From Ailanthus altissimus (taxonomy: Eukaryota; Streptophyta; Magnoliopsida; Sapindales; Simaroubaceae): a DNA stretch of 64,000 nucleotides. The notes under the pieces were generated by a model that ran no database searches, was not told the origin of the DNA, and saw nothing but the letters and a program-made list of their open reading frames with translations. Positions 11,214-23,559 of the stretch are shown piece by piece (within the stretch, counting starts at the first letter, position 1; each line of letters begins with the position of its first letter). The stretch lies in the NCBI GenBank assembly GCA_946807835.1, contig OX327711.1, positions 10,451,501 through 10,515,500 on the forward strand. Reading direction: 5' to 3'. Made by a program: the position numbers and the translations under genes.

Positions 11214-13370
11214 TGTTAAAGTTTGTGCTTACGTGTTATCCCTGGATGTACATATACTTGTGTATTTATACAAGTATACATTCCCATTAAATCACTAATA
11301 CCCATTTATATGTTATTATACATATAACGTTATAGACACTATAGATCTAAAGGGGTTCGGACCAGATCTAAAAGAGTTTAGATAAGGGCTTATGGTTAGC
11401 CACGCTGAGAAATATAAATGCTAAATGTTAGCACAGTTAAGTGTTAGCTGGTTAAAATACTCAGCAAATTCAAGAGTTGGAGCCTTGTCTGTAATGGGAT
11501 ATAGACCTGAGAATATACTAGTAACTTCATAGTTGTAAGAGTTGTAATCTGGTGCTAACAAATGTAAGTTGCGCAAGTATGTTCTTAAATAATTTTTTCT
11601 GATCTATTTTTGTCGATGTAGGTCTGTCGATTGATACTTTTATATAGATCAGCATATATCCTACCTATAGAGTATAGATGGTTGTGTCTAGTCGGTTGTG
11701 AACTTAGATATAGATCAGTTAGGACTGGATATAGGATAGACTCACGATGGCCCTCGATAGACACCTTATGTAAGCCATCAATGGAGGGTTCTCTCGAGTT
11801 GAGTAGTATACGTGGTCCTTTAACCTGAGTGTCATGGTGGGCTTGTAAGTGATCCACCATACTTTGGTTTCACGCATGTCACAAACCTTTTATGGTGTAA
11901 CCATTGGGTGTCGCTGGGTATGGTCCGATGCTTATGGAGTTCGGTGTGTACAGATATGGCATCCGTCAGCTCCCATATGGAGTTTGATATCCAGATGCTT
12001 CGAGACTGTATCTCAGAAAGTCTTGTGGTCATAAGCAATCATCCCGGAAAAGAATTCCACCAGGGTGAAACAATATGGCAAAGGAGTTTGCGCATATTAT
12101 TCAGTGAGATACAAGTTTAAAGATAAGACATGGATGAGCACTAGGGAATTTGACGGTGATAATCTATACCCCCACACATCCAGGATATCATGACGGAAGG
12201 ACTATACGTATGCGTTGTAACCTCAACTTGCATAGTTTAACGTGTTGATTTGTATATCGATGATGTGTGTGTGGGGCATTACTCACAGACTCATGGAATA
12301 GTTTTATTTGACGAATCGGGCGTAGGACCTATGGAGTCCCGCGAGATGGAGTGTACTCGTTGTGCACCGGGACAGCGTGCCGGATTAAATTATTTAATCC
12401 AGCAATATTCAATACTATTACGAGAATGCGTGTGTGTCTATACTTAAGTGTTAAATACAAAAATTAGTCAATAATTATTATTTACCAATTACATAATAGC
12501 ACGTAGCATATTGTGGACCCTCAGTTGAGTTTACCCAAGTGTGAAATTTGGTGGGACCCAATAGTAGGTAGACTTGGTAACTATTCATGAGAGCCAAAAT
12601 AATCATTACACACTATAATTATTTAATTATTAAATAATTATTCTCTCTCATTATTATATTATATTATATTATATTATATAATATTATATATTATTATTAT
12701 ATTTGAGTTATAAATAGTTGGCACCCATTATATTATTATTTTTATTATTTTTATATTATATAATATATTATATCAATATTTTATTATATATATATATATA
12801 AAGAAAGAGAGAAAGCGAGGTGGGTATAGGTGTGTGGCCATTTGACCGAGAGAAAAGAGAAGAAGAAATGGAGAATGAAGAAGAAAGGATGAAGAAGAAA
12901 GGATGAAGAAAGAAAGAAGAAGAAAGAAAAAAAAAAAAGGAAAAATGAAATTGTTTCATTTTTCTCTATGCTTCCAATTGAAGTAATGGTGGATTGCTTC
13001 AAACTCTCCATTTTTTTTATCCTTTTGGAGAAAATGATATAAACACACACTCGACTATTTTGGGGATTAAAAGTTAATCCCGTGCAGAATATCGAGCTGC
13101 TGTTCTAGCTCACGAAATCTATTGTGTTGGTGACTAGAACTGTACACAAGTTAGTCGCCATGCGGACTCCGAGGAAATACGTATATAACGTTACACATTA
13201 AAGTGAGTTCTCAACCTTTCTAATATATTAATATAATTAATATATTTATTTATTATGTTTATTGTATATTTCATGCTTTCGCAGCATTTTAATTCATATA
13301 TAATACGTATAATAGGCAATAGACACAATAGCACATGTATACACCCACGTGTATTAGATCCCCGACAACA
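11214..13370 (+). repeat. 5' LTR of element D
   Basis: Starts TGTTAAAGTTTGTGCTTA and ends CCGACAACA immediately before the PBS. It aligns along its length with 18174-20061 and, more distantly, with the solo copy at 27901-30041. It includes an AT microsatellite (about 12650-12800) and a purine-rich GAAGAA tract (12840-12945). Confidence 0.85.
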
Positions 13371-13371
13371 A

Positions 13372-13384
13372 TGGTATCAGAGCC
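13372..13384 (+). other. Primer-binding site of element D
   Basis: TGGTATCAGAGCC, complementary to the initiator Met tRNA, one base after the LTR. Confidence 0.9.
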
Positions 13385-13489
13385 ATTTAGGGCATATTTG
13401 GGTGTGGTTTGAGTGAATGGATGCAAAAGACCCGATGAAAATGGCATGTTTCATGTATTGAAACATGTATGCCAAAAAGGGGTTTACTG

Positions 13490-13810
13490 GGCACTACTGT
13501 GCCATTGGGCTGGCGCTGCAGCGCTGAGAGTTCTTTCTCCCAGCGTTGGGGCCCTAGCAAGCCAGCACTGGGGAGCTGGCGATCCCACGCTAGGGCGTTG
13601 AGTTTCTGGAATTCGCACCCTAACGGTGAAGCGTGAACGCCGCAGCGCATGAGGTACGACCTCCCAGGACTGCAGCGAGGAGACGCGAGTGCTACAGCGC
13701 TGGCGGTTCGACCTCTCAGCGCTGCAATGATGTGAGCTGGCGCCGCGACGCTGGGGGTTTAACTTCCCAGTGCTGCAGCGATAACAGTTGGCGCCACAGC
13801 GGGGTATTGT
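13490..13810 (+). other. GC-rich CAGCG-repeat leader in element D
   Basis: A sharply GC-rich 0.3 kb in an AT-rich element, made of repeated words such as GGCGCTGCAGCGCTG, CAGCGTTGGGG and CTGGCGCCGCGACGCTGGG. No stable reading frame can be assigned. The same word set occurs in the C-family solo LTR and in the G LTRs. Confidence 0.6.
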
Positions 13811-15000
13811 TCACTTGAACAATAGCACATAAATAGTAAAATCGTAATTGTTCAGTCTTACCGTAATTTTGAACAGTGTTTCAAAATTAATTTTGTATGT
13901 GTAAGTTTATGAGATGTAGTGATAAAAGTTATCAGTCTACATTATAAAATTGAGGTTTATGAGATGCAGCGATAAGAGTTATTGGTCTGTATTATAAACC
14001 AGGATTAATTTTTGTGGTAGTAACCACAATGGGAGCCCTATTGGTGGGGGTCAGTTGTGTTTACATAGAAAAATTAATTAGTTGAGAGTCACCCTTCCTA
14101 GGAGAATTGAGACCTAGATACAAAAATCTCTCTTAATCGGATTGAAGAATATTATATTATGAGATAATGTTTTATTCTAATCTGTCTTGTCAATACAGTG
14201 TTAGATGAGTCATGTCGACCTTTTTTCAATATTGTTACAGTGTGAGGGACTTGGTCGATTGGGCTTGGACTATACCGATTAAACATGAGATGAGGTAAAT
14301 ATATACAAAAGTATTGCCCAATATTGCTACAGCGTAAGGGTAGTATCGGTAGCATATATTTGATCATTGACAAGTTAATCTGGAATACACTTACCTAATA
14401 TTGGTACAGCTTGAGGATAAGATGTATTCAGGATTAAGGGGTAAAAGTTACATGAGATACAATTGACAAATGTTGTCTACCTATTGGGTTTACAAAGGCT
14501 AATATTGCTACAGCGTGAGGCATGAATAAATTTCAATGGGATCTACTTTCCGTTGTATAGTTTAAAAGAGTTTAAATTATCATCTTTCCATTTGAAAGAT
14601 TACATGAATTATGTAAAGCAGTGGGAGGGCGTTTTAAATAAAAAATGTATAATTAGTATACCCATAATTTAAAACATTCCATTAGCGATTTAATGAATAT
14701 TTCGCTTACATCTCCCGTAGTTTGGCCTGTCAAGAATAATGGCCACTACGAACTAGTTGGTGTGCATAGTTGATGCAGTCCAACTTTAGGGTACTAGGAA
14801 TTACTCTGACCGGCTGATGAATCTCAGAAGTGTTCTGGATTCAGAAAATTTTGGATTTATTGTTGATCAAATTTTGCTGTAAGGTAATTCTGATAACACC
14901 TCTAGAGGATTTGAATAGAGAGGGTGTGACTCTCTTTGTAAATGATGCTTCATCTTTTACTCCAAGTATATCTAGTGAGACCAGATGTGTAAAGAGAAAA
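13811..15000 (+). repeat. Untranslated/gag leader of D with two sets of short repeats
   Basis: A 40-bp unit (TTATGAGATGYAGYGATAA..) occurs twice at about 13907 and 13962. A 20-bp unit AATATTGCTACAGCGTGAGG occurs four times with small changes at 14228, 14320, 14397 and 14501. No coding frame is visible. These are regularly spaced internal repeats before the gag zinc-knuckle region. Confidence 0.5.
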
Positions 15001-15039
15001 AGATGAGGCAGATATATAGGATAAATTCTCAGAGGCAAC

Positions 15040-18000
15040 ATTTATCCAAAGATTAACAAGAGGGCATGTAGATGGAAAGTGTTTCTAATACAGTAAGGTT
15101 GGGTATTGGAAATCGCTATACCTTAGAAGCCTTATAATTGTTAGGAAAATCTCACAGGTTTGTGCTTGTCAAAAATCCGAGCTTTTAAATAAGCATTAAC
15201 ATTTAGGTCTCGAATTTTGTGGTTCTTGTGAATCTAATTGAGTGAAATTCCGTCTAGTAAAATGGAAGAATTATAAATCTCCAAAATAATAGATAGGAAT
15301 ATCGCAAATAGAGCCATTGCGACACCTATCAAAGGAGTAGTTGATGAGAGTTACTTCGAAAACAAAAAAAGTCAATTCAAATTGATTTTGGTTATTCCAT
15401 CAATTCCAGCCGAGTGGGCGGATTGGTCCGAATGGAGAGAAAAAAAAAGAGATTGAATTGAAAATATTTTTTAGAGATATCCATTTTTCCGGAGAGACAG
15501 ATAAGATATCCCGACACAGTGGCATCTTGATATCACCAGAAGGGAAAACAAAAACTTGAAGAATCAACTAAGGAATCAAAAAAATTGAAAAAATGGAAAA
15601 AATATCACACATAGATATTTCTAGGTCATATGATGTTAGTTCAAGCTGGGTATATGATACAACACGTCCCTCTCATATTTGCAAGATGTTACAGGGATTG
15701 AGAGAGACTATAATGCAATAGCTTATAGAAATTAAGTTAGGAGTAAGAAATGGTGAATTCTTACAGGTCCAAGTTGTTGGGCAGCTTAACTTACTTCTTA
15801 TTTGCAATACAATAGCTGTACTTCATAATAAGTATGATGTTTTATTAGCTGAATGTCAGTTAATAAATAGACATTATATATAATTAAAAATATCTATAGA
15901 TTGGAATCCTTAAATGATATAGAGCTGTGGTATATAACTTTAAGTCATATAAGCGTGAGACACTTATCCGTCTGGTTAAGGATAGTTGGATTCCTGATCT
16001 GACCATAAAGAGTTAACCAGTTTATGAATAATGTATTCACGAAGATGACCAAAAATACCAGAATGTACGTCACATCCTTTCAATTAAATTGAGGAAGTGA
16101 ATACATCAACAGCAAAGTTTTCCGTTTGTTTAAGGAATAATGAGATTCTCACTCATTATAGTCCTTCGGGTTATCCACAACATATTCATGTTTTAAAAAA
16201 GAGGAATCAGACTTTATCAGATATTGTTCGATTGATAATGAGTGTTACTGATCTATATTTATATGAATATGCTCCAAATACAACTGCTTATTTAGTAGAG
16301 TTCCATTAGAACCTGTTTATTTTATTCCGTATGTGATATAGAAAGGAAGGAAACCGTATCTTAAATTAGGTAAGACTTGGGGTTGTTCTACTTACGTAAA
16401 TGTTATGTAGTAGGGTATCCTGTTTTGTAAGAGTTACTTAACAGGATAAACAGCACCCAAGAGGTACAAGTATAGGTTTATTTTGTATCCTATGAATAAA
16501 ATAAGATACTAGTTCTATGATTAAGAGAAACAAAGTGTGTTCGTTTCTCGGTATACCGTTATCCTTGAGGAAGAGTTCTCATGGGTCGTAGGAATCATAA
16601 AAAGATTGAGTTTGGTGAAGTTAATCTAGAAATCAATGAACCATGCATGGAAACTCAGGCTCAATTAAGCAGTGACCTTTTAGCACACTTTCAAATAGGT
16701 CAGAAAAGATATCTAGGTCACCGTTTAGGTATGGTTGATACCTAAAGTTGAACTTGGAGATTTCTTGTTAGAAGAAAATCATCCTTGACCTATAGGCAAT
16801 TGATGTTGGACATTGATTCGAGAAGCAGTAAGAAGCCATGGAAACAAAATTGACTATATGCATCAGAATCAAGTCTCAGACTTGGTTAAGCTATCCGTGG
16901 GATTATTCTCATTGGTTGTAAAGAGTTTACAAAGAGGTAGTAGGAGCCAGATGGAAGGTAAAGACCCTCTAGGCTCTGTATTAGTTCTAGAAAGGTAATC
17001 CTCAGTGATTTGAGATCAACTAGAGGAAACTTTTGAACCAATATTGATGCACAGTCAATTACAATGTTATTAGCTCTTGCAGCATATTATGACTTTGAAG
17101 TTTGACAAATGGATGTAAGGAAAGTGTTCCAGAATGAATATCTCAAGTAAGAGATATTCATGGAACAACCTGAAGGTTTTACGTCCAGTCAGACTTCTGA
17201 GCTAGTGTGCATGAAAGGTCAGTGAGAGCATAATAGTCTTCTTAACGCTCTTTATTGATGACATACTAGTCATTGGGAATAATGTCAGTATGTTATAATC
17301 GATCCGAAGTAACTCGTAAGAATTTCTCTATAAAGGATTTAGGAAAGGCTTCCTTTATGCTAGGTATAAAATTTTATAGAGATAGAGCGCAGGAAGCTGA
17401 TAGGACTTCCAAATCATTTTACATTAATAGACATGGTGTTCATCTTTCGATGAGAGTGTCTCTTCAAATGAAATATGAGAGAGTTAGAATGTCTAAAACA
17501 TCAGATACATCATCTCTTCAGAGCTTGATGTATGCTATGATGTATTTGAGACTTCAGATCAGTTTAGCTGTAAGAGTTACAAGCCGAGTTCAGTCTAATT
17601 CAGGTGACCACTATTTGATGGTAATCAAATATATCCTGAGTTACCTTGGAGGTACAAAGGATATGTTTCTAAAAAATGGAGAAAGTGGCTTACAAATGAG
17701 AAGATGTACGGAGTCAAATTTTTAGTTTGACCTAGATGATAGAGAGTCTACATTTAGAATGTGCTCATTCTCATTAGTACTAAATGAATTGGAATCACAC
17801 CAAACTGGGATTCATTGCTAATTTATCAAATTGATGCTACGGAAGCAATAGTTAGGATTCGTAGGTTTATCGCTAGACTTGGAAGAGTTTCAAGATAGAT
17901 GAATCATATCCCATAAGTTTGCAATAAAACTAAGGTCATTGTATAAGCCAAGGTGCCAAGAGGATACGAGTACTCTAATCATGATGAGATGAAATGAGTT

Positions 18001-18130
18001 TCACATGATAAGAGGAATCTTGGTTTAAGGAAATGTGATTATTTGTAGAAGTATTCTATAAGTAATTTAGCCGACCCACTTTCTAAGGCCATGACTCTAA
18101 ATGTGTTAATGAAACACATTGATTCGATGT
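15040..18130 (+). pseudogene. Degenerate copia gag-pol of element D
   Basis: Fragments in order: a Gag zinc knuckle near 15069-15115 (K-C-F-*-Y-S-K-V-G-Y-W-K-S, with Cys/His positions lost); a GAG-pre-integrase pattern near 15925-15975 (LWYITLSHISVRHLSVWL); RT text near 17040-17190 (LAAYYDFEV..MDVRKVFQNEYL..EIFMEQPEGF); and, from 17240, TLFIDDILVIGN, then NFSIKDLGKASFMLGIKFYRDR and YILSYLGGTKDMFLK. Order and spacing fit copia pol, but integrase and protease are shortened, and stops and frameshifts occur throughout. The longest open piece is 17273-17725. It is non-functional. Confidence 0.8.
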
Positions 18131-18173
18131 GTATGAGATGTCATAAAAAATGACACTAGAGCAAGTGGGAGAT

Positions 18174-20061
18174 TATTAGGGTTGGTGCTTACATGCCATC
18201 TCTGAATGTACATATATTTATGTATTTATACAAGTGTACATTCTTATTAAATTGTTAATACCTATTTATATGGTATTATGCATGTAACGTTACAGATATT
18301 GTAGATCTGAAGGAATTCGGACCAGATCTAAAGGAGTTTAGATAAGGGCTTATGGTTAGCCACGCGGAGAAATATAAATGCTAAATGTTAGCACAGTTAA
18401 GTGTTAACTGGTTATAATACTCAGGAAATTCAAGAGTTGGAGCCTTGTCTGTAATGGGATATAGATCTGAGAATATACTAGTAACTACATAGTTACAAAA
18501 GTTGTAATCGGGTGCTAAGAAATACAAGTTGCGTAAGTATGTTCTCAAATAATTTTCTCTGATCTATTTCTGTCGATGCGGGTCTGTCGATGGATACTTT
18601 TATATAGATCAGCATATATCGTACCTATAGGGTATAGATGGTTATGTCTAGCCGACTGTGAGCTTAGAGCTCGTATTGACATATGGTTATCCAGTTAGGA
18701 CTGGATATGGGATAGACTCGCAATGGTCCCCAATAGACACCTTATGTAAGCCATCAATTAAGGGTTCTCTCGAGTTGAGTAGTATACGTGGTCCTTTGAC
18801 CTGAGTGCCACGGTGGGCTTATAAGTGATCCACCATACTTTGGTTCCACGCATGTCACAAACATTTTATGGTGTAACCATTGGGTGTTGCTGGGTATGGT
18901 CTGATGCTTATGGAGTCCGGTGTGTACAGATATAGCATCCGTCAACTCCTATATGGAGTTTGATATCCAGATGCTTCGAGACTGTATATCAGAAAGTCTT
19001 GTGGCCATAAGCAATCATCCCGGAAAAGAGTTCCGCCAGGGTGAAACACTATGGTAAAGGAGTTTGCGCATATTATTCAGTGAGATACAAGTCTAAAGAT
19101 AAGACATGGATTAGCACTAGGGGATTTGACGGTGATAATCTATACCCCCGCACATCCAGGATATCATGACAGAAGGACTATACGTATGCGTTGTAACCTC
19201 AACTTGCATAGTTTAACGCGCTGATTTGTATATTGATGATGTGTTGGGGGGGCATTACTCACGGACTCATGGAATAGTTCCATTTGACGAATCAGGCGTA
19301 GGATCTATGGAGTCCCGAGAGATGGAGTGTACTCGTTGTGCACTGGGGCAGCGTGCCGGATTAAATTATTTAATCCAGCAATATTCAGCACTACCACAAG
19401 AATGCATGTGTGTCTGTATTTAGGTGTTAAATATAATAATTAGTCAATAAGTATTATTTATCAATTGCATAATGACACGTAGCATATTGTGGACTCTCAA
19501 TTGAGTTTACCCAAGTGTAAAATTTGGTGGGATCCACTAAGGGGTAGACTTGGTAACTATTTATGAGGGAAAAAATGGTCATTTCACACTATAATTATTT
19601 TATATTAATATTTTATATTTTATATATATATATAAAGAAAGAGAGAAAGTGAGGTGGGTGTGGGTGTGTGACCATTTGGTCGAGAGAAAAGAGAAGAAGA
19701 AAAAAAGAAAAGAAAAAAGAAATAGAAAAAATGAGATTGTTTCATTTTTTTTATGCTTCCAATCGAAGGGCTTGGTGAACTAGAACAACAGTTCGATATT
19801 TTACACGGGATTAATTTTTAATCCCCAAAATGACGTGGTGAGTGTTTATATCATTTTTTCCAAAAAGATAAAAAATAAAGAGTTTGAAGCAATCTACCAT
19901 TACTTCATGTTAGTGACGAGAACTGCATACAAATTGGTCTTCATACGAACTCTGAAAAAATATGTGTATAACACTATACATTAAAGTAAATTCTCAACTT
20001 TTATAATATATTAATATAATTAATATATTTATTTATTATATTTATTGTATATTTCACAACA
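18174..20061 (+). repeat. 3' LTR of element D
   Basis: It follows a purine tract (AGCAAGTGGGAGA, 18160-18172) and starts TATTAGGGTTGGTGCTTA, with the terminal TG mutated. It matches the 5' LTR but lacks its last segment: the sequence goes from TTTCA straight to CAACA at 20061, a deletion of about 100 bp. It also lacks most of the AT microsatellite. Confidence 0.8.
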
Positions 20062-22012
20062 ATACTTGCCTCAGTTTTTTTGACCTCTGGCTCACGGGTT
20101 TTTAATTTCTGCTCTATTGGGTGTTACGCTCCAAGAGTAACAAGGGATCATTTTCTATCTTCTTTTCAGTTTGCTTTCCTTTTCTTTTTTTCGTTCTTCA
20201 GTCTTTTATGAAAGAGCTTCCAGATGCACTAGTGGATTTCTTCCTACTGTGGAAGACTAAAACCAAAATAAAGGCTTCAATAAGCGCTCCGAGGAGTTTC
20301 GAGGCCTCGCTTGTAGAGAAGGTGAAGTCAGGTGTTTCCTGTATTGGTGGAGATGTTTGCTCAGTGGTTCCTAAAATCCTGTGGTTATTTCCAAGGTCTC
20401 TTCAGTGATCCTTAATGTCTTTATAGTGTCATCTGACGTTCCTTCAGTGGTCCTAATTATTTGTAATATCTTTAGAGGTTTCTCTAATGATCCCTAATGT
20501 TCCTACGTATCCTCTGAGGTTCGTCTAGTAATCCTTGATGTCATCAAGGATCTGTGGAGGTTCCTTAAGAAGAGTTTGCAGTTAACACGGGGGTTACTAC
20601 TGTAGTAGTTTCAGAACCTCCTATGGTTCTAGATTATGTTCCTAGGCCTTCTGTGACTGGTGTTCTAGTCTTTAACCCAGCTATGGAACCTTTTGTTCCT
20701 CCAGAAATAGTTTTTTTTACCTTTTCCTTTATTCTACATTTTAGTTTTTCTTTTCTCATTCTCTTTTGTCTTTTCCTAGGTTCTTGTTACAGTTCTAACT
20801 CTCATAGGTTCAAATTTAGCAGAGGATTTTATTGAGATTGAGAATTTGAAAAAATCTGGGTATTCTACTCCCCTCGAAGGAGTGGAACTAGAGAGAGGTG
20901 GATTTGATGGTTCTGCTTCTATGTCCCCGCTGCTAAGGTTCCCTGATGAATTTGCTCCAATATTTTGGAATAAGGAAACTAGGGTTTATGTTTGGGGGTC
21001 CGCTGTATTAAGGTTTGATGGTAGTGTTGCCACAATTTCGGGGAGGTTATTTACTCGTGAAGATTTTGATTTAGTCCTTGATATGAGAGCTAGTGAATAG
21101 TCACATGTTAGTGTAACTTTCACTTTTAGGGTTAGTGGATGTGTATTAAGGGATCTTGTGTTAACTTTTGGAGTTGATTATTTTTTTAAATATTTTTTAG
21201 GCATTGTAAGTAACTTGCTTACTATAAAAGTAAACAAGAGAGAGCTTCAGAATGTTGAATAGAAGGCTGAATATCTACAAGCTTTAGCAGACAAAAGCTT
21301 AGAGGAAGAAGCATTCCCCCACGGTCTTTCTGGGTGTGGATCTTCATCGTTTAGAAGATTAAAATAAAAGGCTCCAAGTTGATTTGGAGGAAGCTCGAGG
21401 GGAAGTGCGCTTTAACAGGATTTTGACCAAGTTGTATGGAAACTAGAGCAAGCGCATCAAACGAATGTTGAGATATTAAGGGATCGATTTAGGGTTAAAA
21501 CTGCCATAAGGAGGTGTGAGGAAAGGGTTTCTTTCTTGGAAGGGGAGGTAGAGAATCTCCAACTAGGGAAGGAGGTCTTATTTGCGGAGGTCAATAAGTT
21601 TCAGGAAATTAAGTATTCTTTTATAAGTACGTTCAATCATCTTCAAAAGCAGCTCTTAGCCATTAATGTAGAGTTAATATCTAAATATTATGAGCTGTGG
21701 ATCATGGCCTATCGTGCCACGGTTGGAGCTAAGTTGCTGCATTACGAGTTGATAAGAAAGCGTTTGATGCTTTATGGGAGCAGAAGTGGGTGACGACTAA
21801 GGAAGTGTTTTGTCTTGAAATACGTGCAGCATCTGCCCGAGGATTTCATCGAGGCTTCCACTCGGGGCATAATCCAATTGCTTATAGGGAGCTTTATGGA
21901 GATTTTGACGTAACATGTAGCTTCTATAGAGGTTGGTCTGTGAGGCATCTTGATGATAACCATCATCGGATCAATTACAACTCATATGAAAGGGACGCAG
22001 TGGAAAATTAAT
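20062..22012 (+). pseudogene. Accessory ORF of element E, C-terminal half (coiled-coil protein)
   Basis: This continues the antisense gene cut by element D. Open segments include 20623-20730 (PPMVLDYVPRPSVTGVLVFN), 20846-21098, 21240-21790 and 21790-22011. The part from 21470 is heptad-like (LEGEVENLQLGKEVLFAEVNKF), predicting a coiled coil. The end reads FHRGFHSGHNPIAYRELYGDF and SVRHLDDNHHRINYNSYERD. Pyrimidine tracts ending in TAG/AG before coding text (20700-20779 and 21180-21201) look like splice acceptors, so the gene may have had introns. Several frame changes are needed, so it is decayed. It is probably the Tat-lineage 3' accessory gene; its role is unknown. Confidence 0.5.
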
Positions 22013-22554
22013 CTTGATGTAGTAGACCTTCCTCCTGAATTCCCTAAAGAATAATTTTATTCTTTCTTTTTGCCTTTGTTTTTTTGTATTTTGTTTACTT
22101 ATGAACTTTTGTGTTTTCAAATATTAATGAAGAGAGAATTTTGTATCTGTATTGGTGCTTTAATTTTTATGCTTATTCTGATGACTTTAATAACTGCAAG
22201 TGTTTAGCTAAGTGTTTGTATTGTATAAAGTCTGAATGATAGAATTAGGTGTGTTCCTTATTGGCTATAATGCTATCTCTAGCTTTTTTGTTCCAGTAAA
22301 TGGGGAATGTATTTTTGGTTCGTTGGGCATATTAACATTAGATAATTTTTTTTTTTTTTTTTGCCTTTCTTAAAAGTTTGAGAATGGTTCCTTTAGCTTG
22401 GGTGTAGTGACCTTTGGGGTCTTTTTTTAAAGTGGTTTTTTGGTGAAGTTTTTTCAATTGTTGGCTTCATGGCCTTTACAAGTTCCCTCTATTTTATAGA
22501 TGTGATTTGCCCTAGTATTTGTTTTTTAAAGGAGGCTCTGATATAGAAACCCAA
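22013..22554. other. Non-coding spacer in element E 3' region
   Basis: AT-rich, with an 18-base T run near 22349. No coding frame; it lies between the accessory ORF and the tandem repeats. Confidence 0.5.
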
Positions 22555-23540
22555 GTTTGGCTTGATGATTTCACATAGGTATCCTTTTCATATGGATACT
22601 TTGACCCATCTCTGATTGACGGGACTTTCATTTTTAGGAAGCTATACATTGGCTGGATGCTTTTATCCGTCTGTGTTTAATGGGGTCATTGCTTCTAAGG
22701 AAGTGAGGTTTAGGTTCAGATGGTTTTACCCGTCTCTACTTGACGGGGGCATCATTTTCGAGGAAGCTAGGCTCATGATCTAGATGATTTTACTTGTCTT
22801 CGCTTGACAGAGTCATCACTTTTGAGGAAGCTAGGCTCATAGTCCCCAAATGTTTTTACTTATCTCTACTTGATGAGGCTATCACTTTCGATGAAATTAG
22901 GCTTATGGTCTAGATGCTTTTAACTGGCTCCACTTGACGAAGCCATCACTTCTGAAGAAGCAAGGCTCATGGTCCTGATGCTCTTACTTGTCAACACTTA
23001 ATGGGGCCATAGCTTTCAAGGAAGCTAAACTTACGGTCTAGATGGTTTTATCGTCTTCGCTTAAAGAGGCCATCACTTTTGGGGAAGCTAGGCTTATGGT
23101 CTGGACCCATCTTTACTTGACGGGGCTATCATTTTCAAGGAAGCTAAGCTCATGATCTGGATGATTTCACCCTATCTCCGCTTGATGGGACCATCACTTC
23201 TAAGGAAGCCAGGCACTTGGTCCGAATACTTTCACCTCGTCTTCACTTAACAGGGCCATCACTTCCGAGGAAGCTAGGCTCGTGGTTTGGATGCTTTCAC
23301 CTGTCTCTACTTGACAATGCCATTACTTCTACGGAACTTAGGCTCATGGTCTAGATTTTGTTACTCATTTTTGCTTGATAAGGCCATCATTTCCAAGGTA
23401 ACTAGGCTCATAGTCCAAATGCGTTTACCTGTCTCTGCTTAACGGGGCCATCACTTATGAAGAAGCTAGTCTTATAGTTCAGATGCTTTTAATCCATCTC
23501 TGCTTGTTAGGGCCATCACTTCTTCAGAAGCTTATGAGGT
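22555..23540. repeat. 63-64 bp tandem repeat array in element E 3' region
   Basis: About fifteen imperfect units are placed head to tail. A typical unit contains GATGCTTTTACCYGTCTC, then YGCTTGACGGGGCCATCACT, then TCYGAGGAAGCTAGGCTC, then ATGGTC. The GAAGCTAGGCTC word recurs every 63-67 bases (for example near 22761, 22824, 22955 and 23019). The array sits just 3' of E's integrase on the minus strand. Tandem repeats in the 3' untranslated part of Tat-type elements are a documented seed for plant satellites. Confidence 0.85.
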
Positions 23541-23559
23541 GTTGGCATTTATTCATAGA

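Larger units (their letters stand above)
11214..20061 (+). mobile_element. Element D: degenerate Ty1/copia retrotransposon
   Basis: Two long LTRs (11214-13370 and 18174-20061), an exact met-tRNA PBS after the left one and a purine tract before the right one frame a 4.8-kb internal region. Recognisable, heavily mutated copia motifs occur in order: a Gag zinc knuckle near 15075, pre-integrase text near 15930, and RT/RNase H from about 16800 to 18110. D interrupts the accessory ORF of element E. A convincing TSD is not visible (AGTTC vs ATACT), probably because the right LTR end has a deletion. Confidence 0.85.

Noticed and set aside
12768..13050. Two minus-strand ORFs rich in Phe/Ser
   Set aside because: Product of the GAAGAA purine tract in the D LTR; low-complexity, no gene.
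11209..20066. TSD for element D
   Set aside because: Flanks AGTTC and ATACT do not match; not claimed although the element is otherwise clear.
22555..23540. CRISPR-like array
   Set aside because: Units are contiguous 63-64 bp tandem repeats with no repeat/spacer structure, in a plant retroelement.
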